Below are positions 22,856 to 32,635 of a stretch of 64,000 nt of DNA, piece after piece (within the stretch, counting starts at the first letter, position 1; each line of letters opens with the position of its first letter). The stretch spans positions 1 to 64,000 of the forward strand of contig JAFQGG010000015.1 in the NCBI GenBank assembly GCA_017415505.1, written 5' to 3'. Under the pieces are notes generated by a model. It saw nothing but the letters and a program-made list of their open reading frames with translations, did no database searches and was not told the DNA's origin. The position numbers and the translations under genes were made by a program. This stretch comes from Clostridia bacterium. Its GTDB lineage: Bacteria; Bacillota; Clostridia; Christensenellales; Borkfalkiaceae.

Positions 22856-23302
22856 TTAAAGGGTCTCCGCCGTTCCCTTAGCAGCTTCAATCGCCGCTTT
22901 TGCGGATGCGGAGAATTTTGCCGCTTTCACGGTAAGCGCAACGCTGAGTTCGCCTTTTCCGAGAACTTTAAGTCCGCAGTTATTTTTAACGGCTTTCGCA
23001 AGACCGTTTTCCATAACGAATCCGTAATCTACGACCGTTCCTTCGGGAAGATCTGCAAGATCTTCAATGTTCACGATTACGTAGTACTTCTTTGCGTTAT
23101 GATTAAAACCTCTCTTGGGAACGCGACGCGCGATAGGCATCTGACCGCCCTCAAATCCGGGACGAACACCGCCACCGCTACGAGCCCATTGACCTTTGTG
23201 GCCCTTACCGGAAGTCTTACCCGTGCCGGAACCGATACCGCGGCCAAGTCTTTTAACCGCTTTGGTTGCTCCCTCTGCGGGAGAAAGAGTATCTATTCTC
23301 AT
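22856..23302 (-). CDS. rplO: 50S ribosomal protein L15
   Basis: 148 residues. A late-assembly large-subunit protein with the Gly-rich N-terminal extension RLGRGIGSGTGKTSGKGHKG and a C-terminal L18e-like domain ending AAKGTAETL. Immediately downstream of rpmD. Confidence 0.98.
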   Translation of the reverse strand: MRIDTLSPAEGATKAVKRLGRGIGSGTGKTSGKGHKGQWARSGGGVRPGFEGGQMPIARRVPKRGFNHNAKKYYVIVNIEDLADLPEGTVVDYGFVMENGLAKAVKNNCGLKVLGKGELSVALTVKAAKFSASAKAAIEAAKGTAETL

Positions 23303-23313
23303 GGTAAATCTCC

Positions 23314-23493
23314 TTAAACGTTTTCTACTTTGACGAGGTGCTTTACCTTCGCAATCATACCTTGGATTGCAGGCGTATCGTCAAGTTCTTTGGAAGAACG
23401 GATTTTCTTCAAGCCGAGCGCCGCTACCGTACCTTTTACGGAATCAACTTGCCCGATCGTGCTCTTTACGAGCGTTACTTTAATTTTTGCCAT
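23314..23493 (-). CDS. rpmD: 50S ribosomal protein L30
   Basis: 59 residues, starting MAKIKVTLVKSTIGQ and containing LGLKKIRSSKELDDTPA, the usual L30 signature. ATG 23493 is preceded by GGAGGAACAAGAA. It fits the standard slot between rpsE and rplO. Confidence 0.97.
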   Translation of the reverse strand: MAKIKVTLVKSTIGQVDSVKGTVAALGLKKIRSSKELDDTPAIQGMIAKVKHLVKVENV

Positions 23494-23512
23494 TTTCTTG
23501 TTCCTCCGTCAA

Positions 23513-24040
23513 TTAGCTACGAATTTCTTCTACGGTTTTACCGCGAAGCGCCGCAACTTGTTCTACCGTCTTAAGCTCTTTCAAGCCTTCGATCGCCGCC
23601 TTTACGCAGTTACCGGAATTTTGGCTACCGTGGGATTTCGTACGAATGTTCTTAATACCTACGGCTTCCATAACCGCACGGACGGGACCGCCCGCGATTA
23701 CACCGGTACCTTCGGCTGCAGGCATCATAAGCACTTTGCCGCGACCGAATACGCCGATAACTTGGTGGGGAATGGTACCGTCTACGATGGAAACGGCTAC
23801 CATGTTCTTCTTTGCTCTCAAAGTTGCCTTCTCGATTGCTTCGGGAACTTCTTTCGCTTTACCCGTAGCTACGCCGATCTTGCCCTTGCCGTCGCCTACG
23901 ATAACGAGCGCAGCAAAACGCATATTCTTACCGCCTTTAACAACCTTCGTTACGCGATTGACTTCGATAAGTTTTTTAATAAGACCGTCGTCTTCTGCTT
24001 GTCTTCTTTGAGGTCTTCTATCTCTTTTTTCGTCTGCCAT
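23513..24040 (-). CDS. rpsE: 30S ribosomal protein S5
   Basis: 175 residues. N-terminal dsRBD-like S5 domain ([21 protein letters not shown]) and C-terminal domain. It takes part in decoding accuracy and mRNA helicase activity. I use ATG 24040 (MADEKRD) with AAGGAGTGGG upstream rather than the GTG three codons earlier. Confidence 0.97.
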   Translation of the reverse strand: MADEKRDRRPQRRQAEDDGLIKKLIEVNRVTKVVKGGKNMRFAALVIVGDGKGKIGVATGKAKEVPEAIEKATLRAKKNMVAVSIVDGTIPHQVIGVFGRGKVLMMPAAEGTGVIAGGPVRAVMEAVGIKNIRTKSHGSQNSGNCVKAAIEGLKELKTVEQVAALRGKTVEEIRS

Positions 24041-24052
24041 GGTACCCACTCC

Positions 24053-24436
24053 TTAAAATTTAAGTCCGGCTTCTCTCGCGCCGTCTGCAACTGCTTTTAC
24101 ACGACCCGTGTAAAGGTAGCCGCCTCTGTCAAACACGACTGCTTGAACGCCTTTTGCCATCGCTCTTTCCGCCGCAACTTTACCTACGACTTTCGCCGCG
24201 TCCGTCTTGCTAAGACCTGCGATTTGTTCTTTCACCGCTTTGTCCATCGTGGACGCCGCCGCGATCGTTACGCCGCCTTTTACGTCGCCTGCTCTATCGT
24301 CGATTACCTGTACGTAGATGTGGTTAAGACTTCTGTACACGTTCATGCGGGGCGCTTCTGCCGTACCGATCACCGTCTTTCTGACGCGCGCATGGCGTCT
24401 TTGTCTGACTGCATTTTTATCAATTTTCGTAATCAT
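24053..24436 (-). CDS. rplR: 50S ribosomal protein L18
   Basis: 127 residues, the 5S rRNA binder of the central protuberance. Shows [30 protein letters not shown] N-terminus (read in parts) and the C-terminal [20 protein letters not shown]. Overlap-free, 12 bp from rpsE. Confidence 0.97.
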   Translation of the reverse strand: MITKIDKNAVRQRRHARVRKTVIGTAEAPRMNVYRSLNHIYVQVIDDRAGDVKGGVTIAAASTMDKAVKEQIAGLSKTDAAKVVGKVAAERAMAKGVQAVVFDRGGYLYTGRVKAVADGAREAGLKF

Positions 24437-24449
24437 ACTTTAACGCTCC

Positions 24450-24998
24450 TTATTTCTTACCTTTACCGGAAGTCTTACCTTCTTTGTGCTCTACGACCTC
24501 GCCCTTATAACGGATACCGTATCCGTGGTAAGGTTCGGGCAATCTGATCTTGCGAATATTCGCAGCGACTTGCCCCACGAGCTCTTTGTTGATACCGGAA
24601 ACGTTGACTTCGGTCAAAGTGGGGCACTCGAACTTGATTCCCTCGGGTGCGATCACTTCTACGGGGTGGGAGAAACCTACGTTAAGCACGAGCTTATTGC
24701 CCTGCACCGCAGCTTTCCAACCTACGCCTTTTACTTCCAACGACTTCACGAAACCTGCGGATACGCCGACGACCATACCGTTCAACAACGCGCGGTACAA
24801 GCCGTGCTTCGCGTTCGTTTCGCTCTTTTCGTCCAACGCTACCACGAGAAGGTTCGTGCCTTCCGTTACGATTCCAATGTTGCCTACGATTTCGCGCGTC
24901 AAAGTGCCTTTCGGTCCTTTTACCGTCACGATACCGTCCTTAAAATCTACCGTTACGCCTGCGGGAAGCGCGATGGGCAATTTACCGATTCTCGACAT
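24450..24998 (-). CDS. rplF: 50S ribosomal protein L6
   Basis: 182 residues with two L6 repeats. SRIGKLPIALPAGVTV opens the first, and the second ends with IRKIRLPEPYHGYGIRYKGE. Located near the factor-binding site of the 50S subunit. Confidence 0.98.
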   Translation of the reverse strand: MSRIGKLPIALPAGVTVDFKDGIVTVKGPKGTLTREIVGNIGIVTEGTNLLVVALDEKSETNAKHGLYRALLNGMVVGVSAGFVKSLEVKGVGWKAAVQGNKLVLNVGFSHPVEVIAPEGIKFECPTLTEVNVSGINKELVGQVAANIRKIRLPEPYHGYGIRYKGEVVEHKEGKTSGKGKK

Positions 24999-25013
24999 AC
25001 TGCCTTACCTCCC

Positions 25014-25403
25014 TTACCAAACGTAGCAAAGGACTTCGCCGCCAACGTTGGCCGCCTTTGCATTCTTGCCCGTCATGATGCCCTTGTTCGTGGAAAGGAT
25101 AACCGTTCCGAATCCGCCAAGGACGCGGGGCATATTCGCAACGCCTGCATAGGTACGCAAGCCGGGCTTGGATACTCTTTGCAAACCGCTGATTACCGAT
25201 TTCTTATCGATATATTTGAGGGTGATTGCGATTTTGCCGTTGTAGCCGTCTTCGACGATCTTCATATCCTTAATCCAACCTTCGTTGAGAAGGATTTCGG
25301 CAATGGCTTTCTTTTCGTTGGAAGCGGGGATTTCCACCGTTTCCTTCTTCGCCGTAATCGCGTTTCTAATTCTTGTAAGCATATCTGCGATAGGATCTGT
25401 CAT
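25014..25403 (-). CDS. rpsH: 30S ribosomal protein S8
   Basis: 129 residues. Primary 16S binder and, in E. coli, the repressor of the spc operon. Motifs are [14 protein letters not shown] and the C-terminal [20 protein letters not shown]. Confidence 0.98.
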   Translation of the reverse strand: MTDPIADMLTRIRNAITAKKETVEIPASNEKKAIAEILLNEGWIKDMKIVEDGYNGKIAITLKYIDKKSVISGLQRVSKPGLRTYAGVANMPRVLGGFGTVILSTNKGIMTGKNAKAANVGGEVLCYVW

Positions 25404-25418
25404 TTCTTTTACCTCCTA

Positions 25419-25604
25419 TTACCAGCTCGACTTCTTAACGCCGGGAATTTCTCCCTTGTAAGCAAGGTTACGGAAGCAGATACGGCATACCCCGTACTTT
25501 CTCAAAACCGCGTGGGGTCTTCCGCAAATCGTGCATCTCGTATAAGCTCTCGTAGAGAACTTGGGCGTCTTTTGCTGTTTATTGATCATTGACTTCTTTG
25601 CCAT
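25419..25604 (-). CDS. rpsN: 30S ribosomal protein S14, zinc type
   Basis: 61 residues with the zinc ligands CTIC and CRIC; this is the type Z form usual in Firmicutes. Ends [10 protein letters not shown]. Placed between rplE and rpsH. Confidence 0.97.
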   Translation of the reverse strand: MAKKSMINKQQKTPKFSTRAYTRCTICGRPHAVLRKYGVCRICFRNLAYKGEIPGVKKSSW

Positions 25605-25617
25605 AGTTCGTTTCTCC

Positions 25618-26175
25618 TTACTTCTTGAAAGGCATACCGAGCGCTCTCAAAAGCTCTCTTGCCTCTTCGTCCGTTTCTGCGGTGGTGACGATTGCTACGT
25701 CCATACCTCTGATCTTTTCTACCTGATCGTACGTGATTTCGGGGAAGATCAGTTGTTCTTTCAAACCAACCGAGTAGTTGCCGCGTCCGTCAAACGCTTT
25801 GTCAGATACACCGCGGAAGTCGCGAAGTCTGGGAAGCGCGATGGATACGAACTTGTCGTAGAAGTTATACATTCTTTCACCGCGAAGGGTTACTTTAATA
25901 CCTACCGTTTGTCCTTCTCTTACTTTGAAGTTTGCAACGGATTTCTTTGCCTTCGTCAAAATCGGTTGTTGACCGGAAATGAGTTTGATTTCGTTTTCCG
26001 TCGTTTGGATCGACTTTGCGTTGTCTTTGATATCGCCAAGACCCGTGTTAATAACGATCTTAACGAGTTTCGGGCATTGCATTACGGATTTATATCCGAA
26101 CTTTTTCATAAGATAAGGCACGACTTCTTTTTCGTACTTTTCTTTTACTCTGTTTTTATACACTTTTTCTGCCAT
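25618..26175 (-). CDS. rplE: 50S ribosomal protein L5
   Basis: 185 residues. 5S rRNA-binding protein touching the P-site tRNA. Motifs are [27 protein letters not shown] and [10 protein letters not shown]. The C-terminus reads [21 protein letters not shown]. Confidence 0.98.
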   Translation of the reverse strand: MAEKVYKNRVKEKYEKEVVPYLMKKFGYKSVMQCPKLVKIVINTGLGDIKDNAKSIQTTENEIKLISGQQPILTKAKKSVANFKVREGQTVGIKVTLRGERMYNFYDKFVSIALPRLRDFRGVSDKAFDGRGNYSVGLKEQLIFPEITYDQVEKIRGMDVAIVTTAETDEEARELLRALGMPFKK

Positions 26176-26189
26176 TTCAACTCACCTCG

Positions 26190-26606
26190 TTATTTGCTCT
26201 GCGTGGTCTCGGTTTCTTTTGCCGCGCGCTTTCTCGTTCTCTTCTTAGGTGCTTCTTCCGCAGCGGCAGCCGCTTTTGCAGCAGCCTTCTTGGAATACGC
26301 TTTATCGAGAACTGCGCCGCAAGCGCATACTCTCACCTTCTTACCGTCCACAACGGCGTGCTTTACTCTCGTTGCTTTACCGCACGTAGGGCAAACCACT
26401 TTTACGTTGGACGCGTCGATGGGACCGGGTGCTTCCACGATCTTGCTCGTTTCATTTGCTCTTCTTGCTTTCTCGTGCTTCTTTTGCACGCGAACGCCCT
26501 CAACGACTACCGTATTTGCCTTAGGGGACGTGGCAAGGACTTTTCCCTGTACGCCTTTGTCTTTACCGGCAATTACAAGTACGCTATCATTTACTTTTAC
26601 GTTCAT
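26190..26606 (-). CDS. rplX: 50S ribosomal protein L24 with C-terminal tail
   Basis: 138 residues. KOW motif at the N-terminus (VLVIAGKDKGVQGKVL) and a four-Cys zinc-ribbon-like part (CPTCGKATRV, CACG). The last about 35 residues are an Ala/Lys-rich tail (KKAAAKAAAAAEEAPKKRT) beyond the usual 102-110 length. L24 starts 50S assembly. Confidence 0.97.
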   Translation of the reverse strand: MNVKVNDSVLVIAGKDKGVQGKVLATSPKANTVVVEGVRVQKKHEKARRANETSKIVEAPGPIDASNVKVVCPTCGKATRVKHAVVDGKKVRVCACGAVLDKAYSKKAAAKAAAAAEEAPKKRTRKRAAKETETTQSK

Positions 26607-26627
26607 TGTTTTAGTCCTCCTGACAAA

Positions 26628-26996
26628 TTACAGAACTTCGGGAGCAAGGGAGATAATCTTCATGTAGTCTTTATCTCTCAATTCTCTCGCGATCGGCCCA
26701 AAGATACGCGTACCCTTGGGTTGTTTTTGGTTATCGATAATGACGGCTGCGTTTTCGTCGAATTTAACGAACGTACCGTCTGCACGTCTGATGCCGCTGG
26801 CGCTTCTTACGATGACCGCTTTCACAACGTCGCCTTTCTTTACCGCGCCGCCGGGGGTAGCCGACTTAACGGACGCTACGATTACGTCGCCAATGTTGCC
26901 GGTCTTTCTGAAGGAACCGCCCAATACTCTAATGCACATCAATTCTTTTGCGCCGCTGTTGTCCGCGGCTTTAAGTCTCGATTGAGGCTGTATCAT
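26628..26996 (-). CDS. rplN: 50S ribosomal protein L14
   Basis: 122 residues, a subunit-interface protein. Starts [19 protein letters not shown] and ends [25 protein letters not shown] (last 19 residues), both canonical. Confidence 0.98.
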   Translation of the reverse strand: MIQPQSRLKAADNSGAKELMCIRVLGGSFRKTGNIGDVIVASVKSATPGGAVKKGDVVKAVIVRSASGIRRADGTFVKFDENAAVIIDNQKQPKGTRIFGPIARELRDKDYMKIISLAPEVL

Positions 26997-27014
26997 ATTC
27001 TTCGTCCTCCTTGA

Positions 27015-27269
27015 TTACTTCGCCTTTTCGACGATTTCAGCAACTCTCCAATTCTTGTCCTTGCTGAGCTTTCTCGTCTCTACGATTCTGACCGTATCAC
27101 CTACGCCGCATTCGTTGTTTTCGTCATGCGCTTTGATACGCTTACTCTTCGTGATGGTTTTCTTGTAAAGCGGATGCTTGCTCTTATCGCTGATAAGCAC
27201 AACGACCGTTTTATCCATTTTATCGGATACAACAACACCCGTTCTTTCTTTTCTCAAATTTCTTTCCAT
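27015..27269 (-). CDS. rpsQ: 30S ribosomal protein S17
   Basis: 84 residues, an OB-fold primary binder. Shows [19 protein letters not shown] and [18 protein letters not shown]. Confidence 0.97.
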   Translation of the reverse strand: MERNLRKERTGVVVSDKMDKTVVVLISDKSKHPLYKKTITKSKRIKAHDENNECGVGDTVRIVETRKLSKDKNWRVAEIVEKAK

Positions 27270-27287
27270 GATTGTCGTCCTCCGATG

Positions 27288-27482
27288 TTACGCTTTGAGT
27301 TCTCTCGCGCGGATTTCCGTATTCACGCGGGCAATGTCTCTTTTGCAGGTTCTGATGGAAACGGGGTTATCGAGCTGTCCGGACGCTTGACGGAAACGAA
27401 GATTGAAAAGTTCGCTCTTGAGTTCCGCAAGCTTCGCTACGAGCTCTTCACTCGTCATTTCTTTTACTTCTTTCGCTTTCAT
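27288..27482 (-). CDS. rpmC: 50S ribosomal protein L29
   Basis: 64 residues, a helical hairpin at the tunnel exit. Signature LKSELFNLRFRQASGQL and the C-terminal RDIARVNTEIRARE. Its ATG touches the rplP stop (27482), so the two are translationally coupled. Confidence 0.97.
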   Translation of the reverse strand: MKAKEVKEMTSEELVAKLAELKSELFNLRFRQASGQLDNPVSIRTCKRDIARVNTEIRARELKA

Positions 27483-27931
27483 TATTGTTCACCGCCTTCT
27501 GCCGTTTCAGCTTCCGCCGTTACGACTTCTTTCTTAACAAACTTGCACTTTACAGGCAATTTGTGCGCAGCAAGACGCATAGCTTCTCTTGCTACTTCTT
27601 CGCTTACGCCCGACATTTCGAACATTACGCGACCGGGTTTAACCACGGCTACCCAATATTCTACCGAACCTTTACCGGAACCCATACGCGTTTCCGCAGG
27701 TTTCTTCGTGATGGGCTTGTGGGGGAAGATGTCGATCCATACTTTACCGCCACGCTTAATGAATCTCGTCATTGCGATACGCGCCGCTTCGATTTGGTTG
27801 GATTTAATCCAGCCAAGCTCTTCGGATACAAGACCGTATTCGCCGTATGCGATTACGTTACCCTTCGTAGCCTTACCTTTCATCGTACCGCGATGCTGTC
27901 TACGTCTTTTTACTCTCTTGGGAATTAACAT
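27482..27931 (-). CDS. rplP: 50S ribosomal protein L16
   Basis: 149 residues. Organises the A site of the 50S subunit. Motifs are [35 protein letters not shown] and [17 protein letters not shown]. Start and stop overlap the neighbouring rpsC stop and rpmC start. Confidence 0.98.
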   Translation of the reverse strand: MLIPKRVKRRRQHRGTMKGKATKGNVIAYGEYGLVSEELGWIKSNQIEAARIAMTRFIKRGGKVWIDIFPHKPITKKPAETRMGSGKGSVEYWVAVVKPGRVMFEMSGVSEEVAREAMRLAAHKLPVKCKFVKKEVVTAEAETAEGGEQ

Positions 27932-28599
27932 TACTGTTCGCCTCCTTCATTTGCGGGCTTTTTCGCAGTCTTGATCACTTCGCCTTTGTAGATCCAGCAC
28001 TTAACGCCGATCATACCGAAGGTGGTGTGCGCTTCCGCGAAGCCGTAATCGATATCCGCACGAAGCGTTTGAAGGGGAATAGAACCTTCGTGATAATGTT
28101 CGCTTCTTGCGATTTCCGCGCCGTCCAAACGACCGCTAACCATCATTTTGATGCCTTTAACGCCCGCTCTCATCGAACGACCGATTGCTTGCTTCATGCA
28201 ACGACGGAACGACATACGCTTTTCAAGCTGTGCCGCAACGCCTTCCGCTACGAGTTGTGCGTCGCAGTCGGGCTTTCTCACTTCCGTGATGTTGATGCTC
28301 ACCGCTTTGCCGTTCGTAAGCTTTGCAAGTTCTTTCTTGATAACTTCTACTTCTGCGCCACCCTTACCGATGATTACGCCGGGACGAGCCGTGTAAATGG
28401 TTACGACGATTCTCGAAGCCGCTCTTTCAATGAGGATTTTGCTTACCGCAGCCGTATAATACTTCTTTTTGAGGTAGGTACGGATTACGTTATCTTCTTT
28501 GAGGAATTTGGAGAATTCTTTCTTGTCTGCATACCAAGTGGTATTCCAATCGGCGATTACGCCGACTCTTAAACCGTGAGGATTAACTTTTTGTCCCAT
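27931..28599 (-). CDS. rpsC: 30S ribosomal protein S3
   Basis: 222 residues. Type II KH domain ([20 protein letters not shown]), then the C-terminal S3 domain with [19 protein letters not shown]. Lines the mRNA entry channel. Confidence 0.98.
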   Translation of the reverse strand: MGQKVNPHGLRVGVIADWNTTWYADKKEFSKFLKEDNVIRTYLKKKYYTAAVSKILIERAASRIVVTIYTARPGVIIGKGGAEVEVIKKELAKLTNGKAVSINITEVRKPDCDAQLVAEGVAAQLEKRMSFRRCMKQAIGRSMRAGVKGIKMMVSGRLDGAEIARSEHYHEGSIPLQTLRADIDYGFAEAHTTFGMIGVKCWIYKGEVIKTAKKPANEGGEQ

Positions 28600-28602
28600 T
28601 GT

Positions 28603-29004
28603 TTATACTTCTCCTTCCAATTTCTTGACGTCCAAAATAACGGTGATGTGGCTCGTTCTCTTCAAGATTGCGTGCCCTCTGCCTTTGGATACGGGTTGCA
28701 TTCTCTTCAACATTTGACCGCCGTCCGCGAAACACTCCGCAACGTACAAATCGTTTCTGTCCATGCCCATGTTGTGTTCTGCGTTCGCCGCAGCGGACAT
28801 AAGCACTTTCTTCACGGCAAGCGCGCTGCCGTTTACGCTGTAATCGAGAATTGCTTTTGCTTCTTTATAGCTCTTCCCGCGAATCAAAGCGAGAACCGTT
28901 CTCACTTTGTAAGGGGAAACTCTGATATACTTCGCGACTGCATACGGGCGCTTTTCTCTAATTTCCGCAACCCTTGCCGTCTTTTTCTTCATATTCGTTG
29001 CCAT
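28603..29004 (-). CDS. rplV: 50S ribosomal protein L22
   Basis: 133 residues. Tunnel-lining protein whose beta-hairpin loop is seen at KRMQPVSKGRGHAILKRTSH. N-terminal helix YIRVSPYKVRTVLALIRGK is canonical. Confidence 0.97.
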   Translation of the reverse strand: MATNMKKKTARVAEIREKRPYAVAKYIRVSPYKVRTVLALIRGKSYKEAKAILDYSVNGSALAVKKVLMSAAANAEHNMGMDRNDLYVAECFADGGQMLKRMQPVSKGRGHAILKRTSHITVILDVKKLEGEV

Positions 29005-29018
29005 ATTATCTCTTCTCC

Positions 29019-29297
29019 TTATTTACCCGGGCTGGTCGTTTTCGCGGTGTGACCGTGGAACGTTCTGGTGGGCGCGAACTCACCGAGTTTGCAACCGATC
29101 ATATCTTCCGTTACGTATACGGGCACGTGTTTACGGCCGTCGTAAACGGCGATCGTGTGACCGACGAAATCGGGGAAAATGGTGGATGCTCTCGACCAGG
29201 TTTTGATTACTTTCTTTTCATTCGATTCATTCATCGCTTGAATTCTGCTCAAAAGCTTTGCTTCGACGTAAGGTCCTTTCTTAACGCTTCTTGACAT
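29019..29297 (-). CDS. rpsS: 30S ribosomal protein S19
   Basis: 92 residues. [15 protein letters not shown] at the N-terminus and [14 protein letters not shown] near the C-terminus. Head protein that pairs with S13. Confidence 0.97.
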   Translation of the reverse strand: MSRSVKKGPYVEAKLLSRIQAMNESNEKKVIKTWSRASTIFPDFVGHTIAVYDGRKHVPVYVTEDMIGCKLGEFAPTRTFHGHTAKTTSPGK

Positions 29298-29313
29298 TTT
29301 TCAATTCCTCCGA

Positions 29314-30144
29314 TTAGTTAATTCTCTTGAGAATGAACTTGTTGGTTGCATTCTTCTTCTTTCTCGTCTTGTAGCCGAGAGCGGGTTTACCCCAAGGCGT
29401 CAAAGGACCAGCGTGACCGATCGGAGATTTACCTTCACCACCGCCGTGGGGGTGATCTACGGGGTTCATTACCGAACCTCTCACTTCCGGTCTTAATCCG
29501 AGGTATCTTGCCTTACCTGCTTTACCGAGGGATACGAGTTCGTGGTCAACGTTGCCCACTTGTCCGATCGTCGCACGGCATTTGAGAAGGATATATCTCA
29601 TTTCGCCGCTCGGCATACGGATGGTGGCGTACTTGCCTTCCACAGCCATGATTTGCGCGGAAATACCTGCGCTTCTTGCGATTTGACCGCCTTTACCGGG
29701 CGTAAGCTCGATGTTGTGTACCATCGTACCTACGGGAATGTTTTCAAGGGGAAGGGTGTTCCCTACTTTGATATCCGCGTTAGGACCGCTCATTACCTTA
29801 TCCCCTACGTTCAAGCCTACGGGCGCAAGAATGTAGCTCTTTACGCCGTCTGCGTATACGAGGAGCGCGATGTGCGCGCTTCTGTTGGGGTCGTATTGAA
29901 TGCTCTTAACCGTCGCGGGAATATCGTCCTTGATTCTCTTGAAATCGATGATACGGTATTTTCTGCGGTTGCCGCCGCCGATGTGTCTGGTGGTGATTCT
30001 ACCCATATTGTTGCGACCGCCGCTGTGGCGTTGGTCGTGCATAAGGGATCTTTCGGGCTTCGCGCCGGGCGTAAGATCGTCGTTGGTAAGCACCGTTACG
30101 AAACGACGGCCGGCAGACGTAGGTTTATACGATTTAATAGCCAT
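29314..30144 (-). CDS. rplB: 50S ribosomal protein L2
   Basis: 276 residues. Needed for peptidyl-transferase assembly. RNA-binding OB and SH3-like domains, with [20 protein letters not shown] carrying the conserved His of the C-terminal loop. Confidence 0.98.
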   Translation of the reverse strand: MAIKSYKPTSAGRRFVTVLTNDDLTPGAKPERSLMHDQRHSGGRNNMGRITTRHIGGGNRRKYRIIDFKRIKDDIPATVKSIQYDPNRSAHIALLVYADGVKSYILAPVGLNVGDKVMSGPNADIKVGNTLPLENIPVGTMVHNIELTPGKGGQIARSAGISAQIMAVEGKYATIRMPSGEMRYILLKCRATIGQVGNVDHELVSLGKAGKARYLGLRPEVRGSVMNPVDHPHGGGEGKSPIGHAGPLTPWGKPALGYKTRKKKNATNKFILKRIN

Positions 30145-30159
30145 TTTTCTCTCCTCCTA

Positions 30160-30450
30160 TTAGGTCAGCGACTCGAAGAACTCGATAGCTTTGCTATCCG
30201 CTTTCAAGGTGACGATCGCTTTCTTACGGTCGGGCGTGTAACCTTCGTTTCTGCCCATTCTTTTAAGCTTACCCTTGCAGGTAATCGTGTTCACCTTCGC
30301 AACCTTTACGCCGAAAATCTTTTCGACTGCCAATTTGATTTGGGTTTTATTCGCGTCTTTCTTTACGTAGAAAGTGTATCTCTTGTCCGCGATCCCGTCG
30401 TACGCCTTTTCGGTGAGGACGGGTTTAATGATGATATCCTCTGCAAACAT
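30160..30450 (-). CDS. rplW: 50S ribosomal protein L23
   Basis: 96 residues. Docking site for trigger factor and SRP at the tunnel exit. Motifs are [12 protein letters not shown] and [18 protein letters not shown]. Confidence 0.97.
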   Translation of the reverse strand: MFAEDIIIKPVLTEKAYDGIADKRYTFYVKKDANKTQIKLAVEKIFGVKVAKVNTITCKGKLKRMGRNEGYTPDRKKAIVTLKADSKAIEFFESLT

Positions 30451-31073
30451 TACGCGTTTACCTCCTGGAATTTCTCAACCGCAGCCTTCGTCATAACCAC
30501 TACCGCGTTCGCAACTACTTCGTAGGTGCTAAGCTGTGCAAGGGGAAGCGTCGAAAGCTTAGGAAGGTTCGCCGCAGCACGGATTACGTTCACGTCGTCG
30601 TTATCCATTACCACGAGCGCGGTCTTGTTCAGGTTCAAAGCCTTTGCGAAAGCCGCCATTTCCTTCGTCTTGGGTGCGGAAACTTTCAGCTCGTCCACCA
30701 CGATGAATTCGCCGTCGGCAACTTTCTTGGAAAGCGCGGACAAAAGCGCAACTTTCTTCGCCTTCGCGTTCATCTTCTTGGAGAAGTCGCGGGATTTGGG
30801 TGCGAATACTACGCCGCCCTTAATCCATTGCGGTGCGCGAATGGATCCTTGACGAGCACGACCCGTGCCCTTTTGTCTCCAAGGCTTAATACCGCCGCCG
30901 CGAACTTCCGTTCTCGTGAGGGTGGATTTAGTTCCCTGTCTTTCGTTCGCAAGACGGGTAACGACTGCCTGATGAATCAGAGATTCTTTATATTCGACGC
31001 CGAATACGTTATCGTTGAGTTCGATCTCGCCTACTTCCGCGCCGCTCATGTTCAAAACTTTAATAGCCGCCAT
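30450..31073 (-). CDS. rplD: 50S ribosomal protein L4
   Basis: 207 residues. Tunnel loop with [20 protein letters not shown]. In E. coli L4 also represses its own operon, which is not shown here. Stop and the rplW start overlap by one base. Confidence 0.98.
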   Translation of the reverse strand: MAAIKVLNMSGAEVGEIELNDNVFGVEYKESLIHQAVVTRLANERQGTKSTLTRTEVRGGGIKPWRQKGTGRARQGSIRAPQWIKGGVVFAPKSRDFSKKMNAKAKKVALLSALSKKVADGEFIVVDELKVSAPKTKEMAAFAKALNLNKTALVVMDNDDVNVIRAAANLPKLSTLPLAQLSTYEVVANAVVVMTKAAVEKFQEVNA

Positions 31074-31088
31074 TTGTGTTCACTCTCC

Positions 31089-31724
31089 TTATTTGCTCTT
31101 CACGCTATCCGCAATGGTAACGATGCTTCCCTTAGGTCCGGGAATCGCACCTTTGATAAGGATTGCGTTTCTGCTTACGTCCACCTTGACGATTTCAAGG
31201 TTTTGGATCGTAACGTTTTCCACACCGTACTGACCGGCGAGGTGCTTGTTCTTGAACACTCTCGAGGGAGCACTGATGGGACCCATGGAACCGGGTTCTC
31301 TGTGTACGGGGCCGGTACCGTGCGTCATCTTCAAGCGGTGTTGATTCCAACGCTTGATTACACCCGTGAAACCGTGACCCTTCGTCACGCCCGATACGTC
31401 TACTTTGTCCCCTGCCACGAACACGTCCGCTTTCAATTCGCTACCTACCGCGTAGGTTTCCGCGTTTGCCACTCTGATTTCTTTCAAAACCTTGTGGGGC
31501 TTCACGCCAGCTTTTTTGAACTGTCCGAGTTCGGGCTTCGTCAAAGCCTTTTCACTCACTTCGATAAAGCCGAGCTTCAACGCGGCGTAACCGTCGTTTT
31601 CCACCGTCTTTACCTGTACTACGGGGCAGGGACCTGCCTCTACTACCGTAACGGGAATCATTTTCCCGTCTTCCGCGAAGATCTGCGTCATGCCGACCTT
31701 GCGACCGATGATTGCTTTATTCAT
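31089..31724 (-). CDS. rplC: 50S ribosomal protein L3
   Basis: 211 residues. Early assembly protein reaching the peptidyl-transferase centre. Motifs are [11 protein letters not shown] at the N-terminus and [16 protein letters not shown] in the extended loop. Confidence 0.98.
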   Translation of the reverse strand: MNKAIIGRKVGMTQIFAEDGKMIPVTVVEAGPCPVVQVKTVENDGYAALKLGFIEVSEKALTKPELGQFKKAGVKPHKVLKEIRVANAETYAVGSELKADVFVAGDKVDVSGVTKGHGFTGVIKRWNQHRLKMTHGTGPVHREPGSMGPISAPSRVFKNKHLAGQYGVENVTIQNLEIVKVDVSRNAILIKGAIPGPKGSIVTIADSVKSK

Positions 31725-31803
31725 AGATAAAGTTCACTCCTTAAAATTTTTTATTCTCGAATACCTTTGAAAGTATTTCTCGGCTAATTGATCGTTTTCC
31801 CTA

Positions 31804-32103
31804 TCAAAGCTTGATCTTGATGTCCACGCCTGCGGGGAGGTGAATGGTGTTCAAGAGGTTCGCGTTGGGGGAATAGATGTCAATGATTCTCTTATACGTT
31901 CTCATTTCGAACTGTTCGCGGGAATCCTTGTACTTGTGCGGGGAACGAAGAATCGTTACGATTTCTCTTTCCGTGGGAAGGGGGATAGGACCGGAGATCT
32001 TTGCTCCGCTCTTCTTCATCGTTTCAACGATACGGCTTGCCGCTTCGTCTACGAGTTCGTGGTCGTACGCCGCCAACTTGATTCTGATTTTTTGTACTGC
32101 CAT
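31804..32103 (-). CDS. rpsJ: 30S ribosomal protein S10
   Basis: 99 residues, also NusE in antitermination complexes. Motifs are [19 protein letters not shown] and [19 protein letters not shown]. First gene of the superoperon, with a leader of about 240 nt. Confidence 0.98.
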   Translation of the reverse strand: MAVQKIRIKLAAYDHELVDEAASRIVETMKKSGAKISGPIPLPTEREIVTILRSPHKYKDSREQFEMRTYKRIIDIYSPNANLLNTIHLPAGVDIKIKL

Positions 32104-32354
32104 TTCTTTGTTACTCCTTTCTGTTTATACTAACATTTTATTTTACTGTATCAACTCACCCGTGTGTATCGAGGTCACCCGCAAAATAAAAACACTCTCT
32201 TTTTTCCGAGCGTTTTTACGCAAAGCCTCGGTTAGTCGCAGGAATCGAGTTCCCACTTTTGTCAACGGAAATTATCTGTCAAGACGGCTTTTGCCTTGAA
32301 TTTTCAGTAACTTCCCGCATCAACCCATACACCGCGTTTTTACACAGCCTATAT

Positions 32355-32383
32355 ATAATATCAAATTTCAAAAAGTAAGTCAA
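32355..32383 (-). promoter_or_regulatory. Promoter of the S10-spc operon
   Basis: Minus-strand TTGACT (32378-32383), a 17-bp spacer, TATTAT (32355-32360), giving a leader of roughly 240 nt before rpsJ. Confidence 0.85.
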
Positions 32384-32520
32384 GCGTTTGAACGAAAAAA
32401 ATTGAAAAAATTTTAAGTTTTTTGAAAAATTTTGAAAAAGCCGTTTTTATCTTGATTTTTCCTATTTTTTATACCCTCTTTTCCCGCTTTTTATACGCTC
32501 CCCTTTGCACTTCCTTATTA

Positions 32521-32542
32521 TTATATACGCGCGCGTATATAA
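32521..32542. repeat. 22-bp perfect palindrome
   Basis: TTATATACGCG followed directly by its reverse complement CGCGTATATAA. It lies between the typA terminator hairpins and the S10 promoter. Related CGCGTATATACGCG-type sequence occurs near 19270 and ATGCGC-rich palindromes near 13010, all in front of or within operon leaders. Confidence 0.6.
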
Positions 32543-32545
32543 CAA

Positions 32546-32604
32546 CCAAGGGTTTCCCCTTGGATGGTTACACCCGAATCTTCCTTAAAGTGAAGATTCG
32601 GGTG
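32546..32604 (-). terminator. Tandem terminator hairpins after typA
   Basis: CACCCGAATCTTC (32571-32583) pairs with GAAGATTCGGGTG (32592-32604). Further downstream on the minus strand CCAAGGG/CCCTTGG (32546-32563) is followed by TTGTTATAT. Together they end the typA transcript. Confidence 0.7.
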
Positions 32605-32635
32605 TGCAATCAATTTCTTTTCTTTACGAACGCTT

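Larger units (their letters stand above)
32104..32635 (-). other. Leader and upstream region of the S10 operon
   Basis: No gene. Holds the S10 promoter (32355-32383), a leader with a CCGAG/CTCGG plus GCGT/ACGC hairpin around 32198-32230, a perfect 22-bp palindrome at 32521-32542 and two hairpins after typA (32546-32563, 32571-32604). Confidence 0.7.

Noticed and set aside
24486..31730. Long open frames on the plus strand opposite the ribosomal protein genes
   Set aside because: Shadows of highly biased coding sequence; no ribosome-binding sites and no recognisable products.
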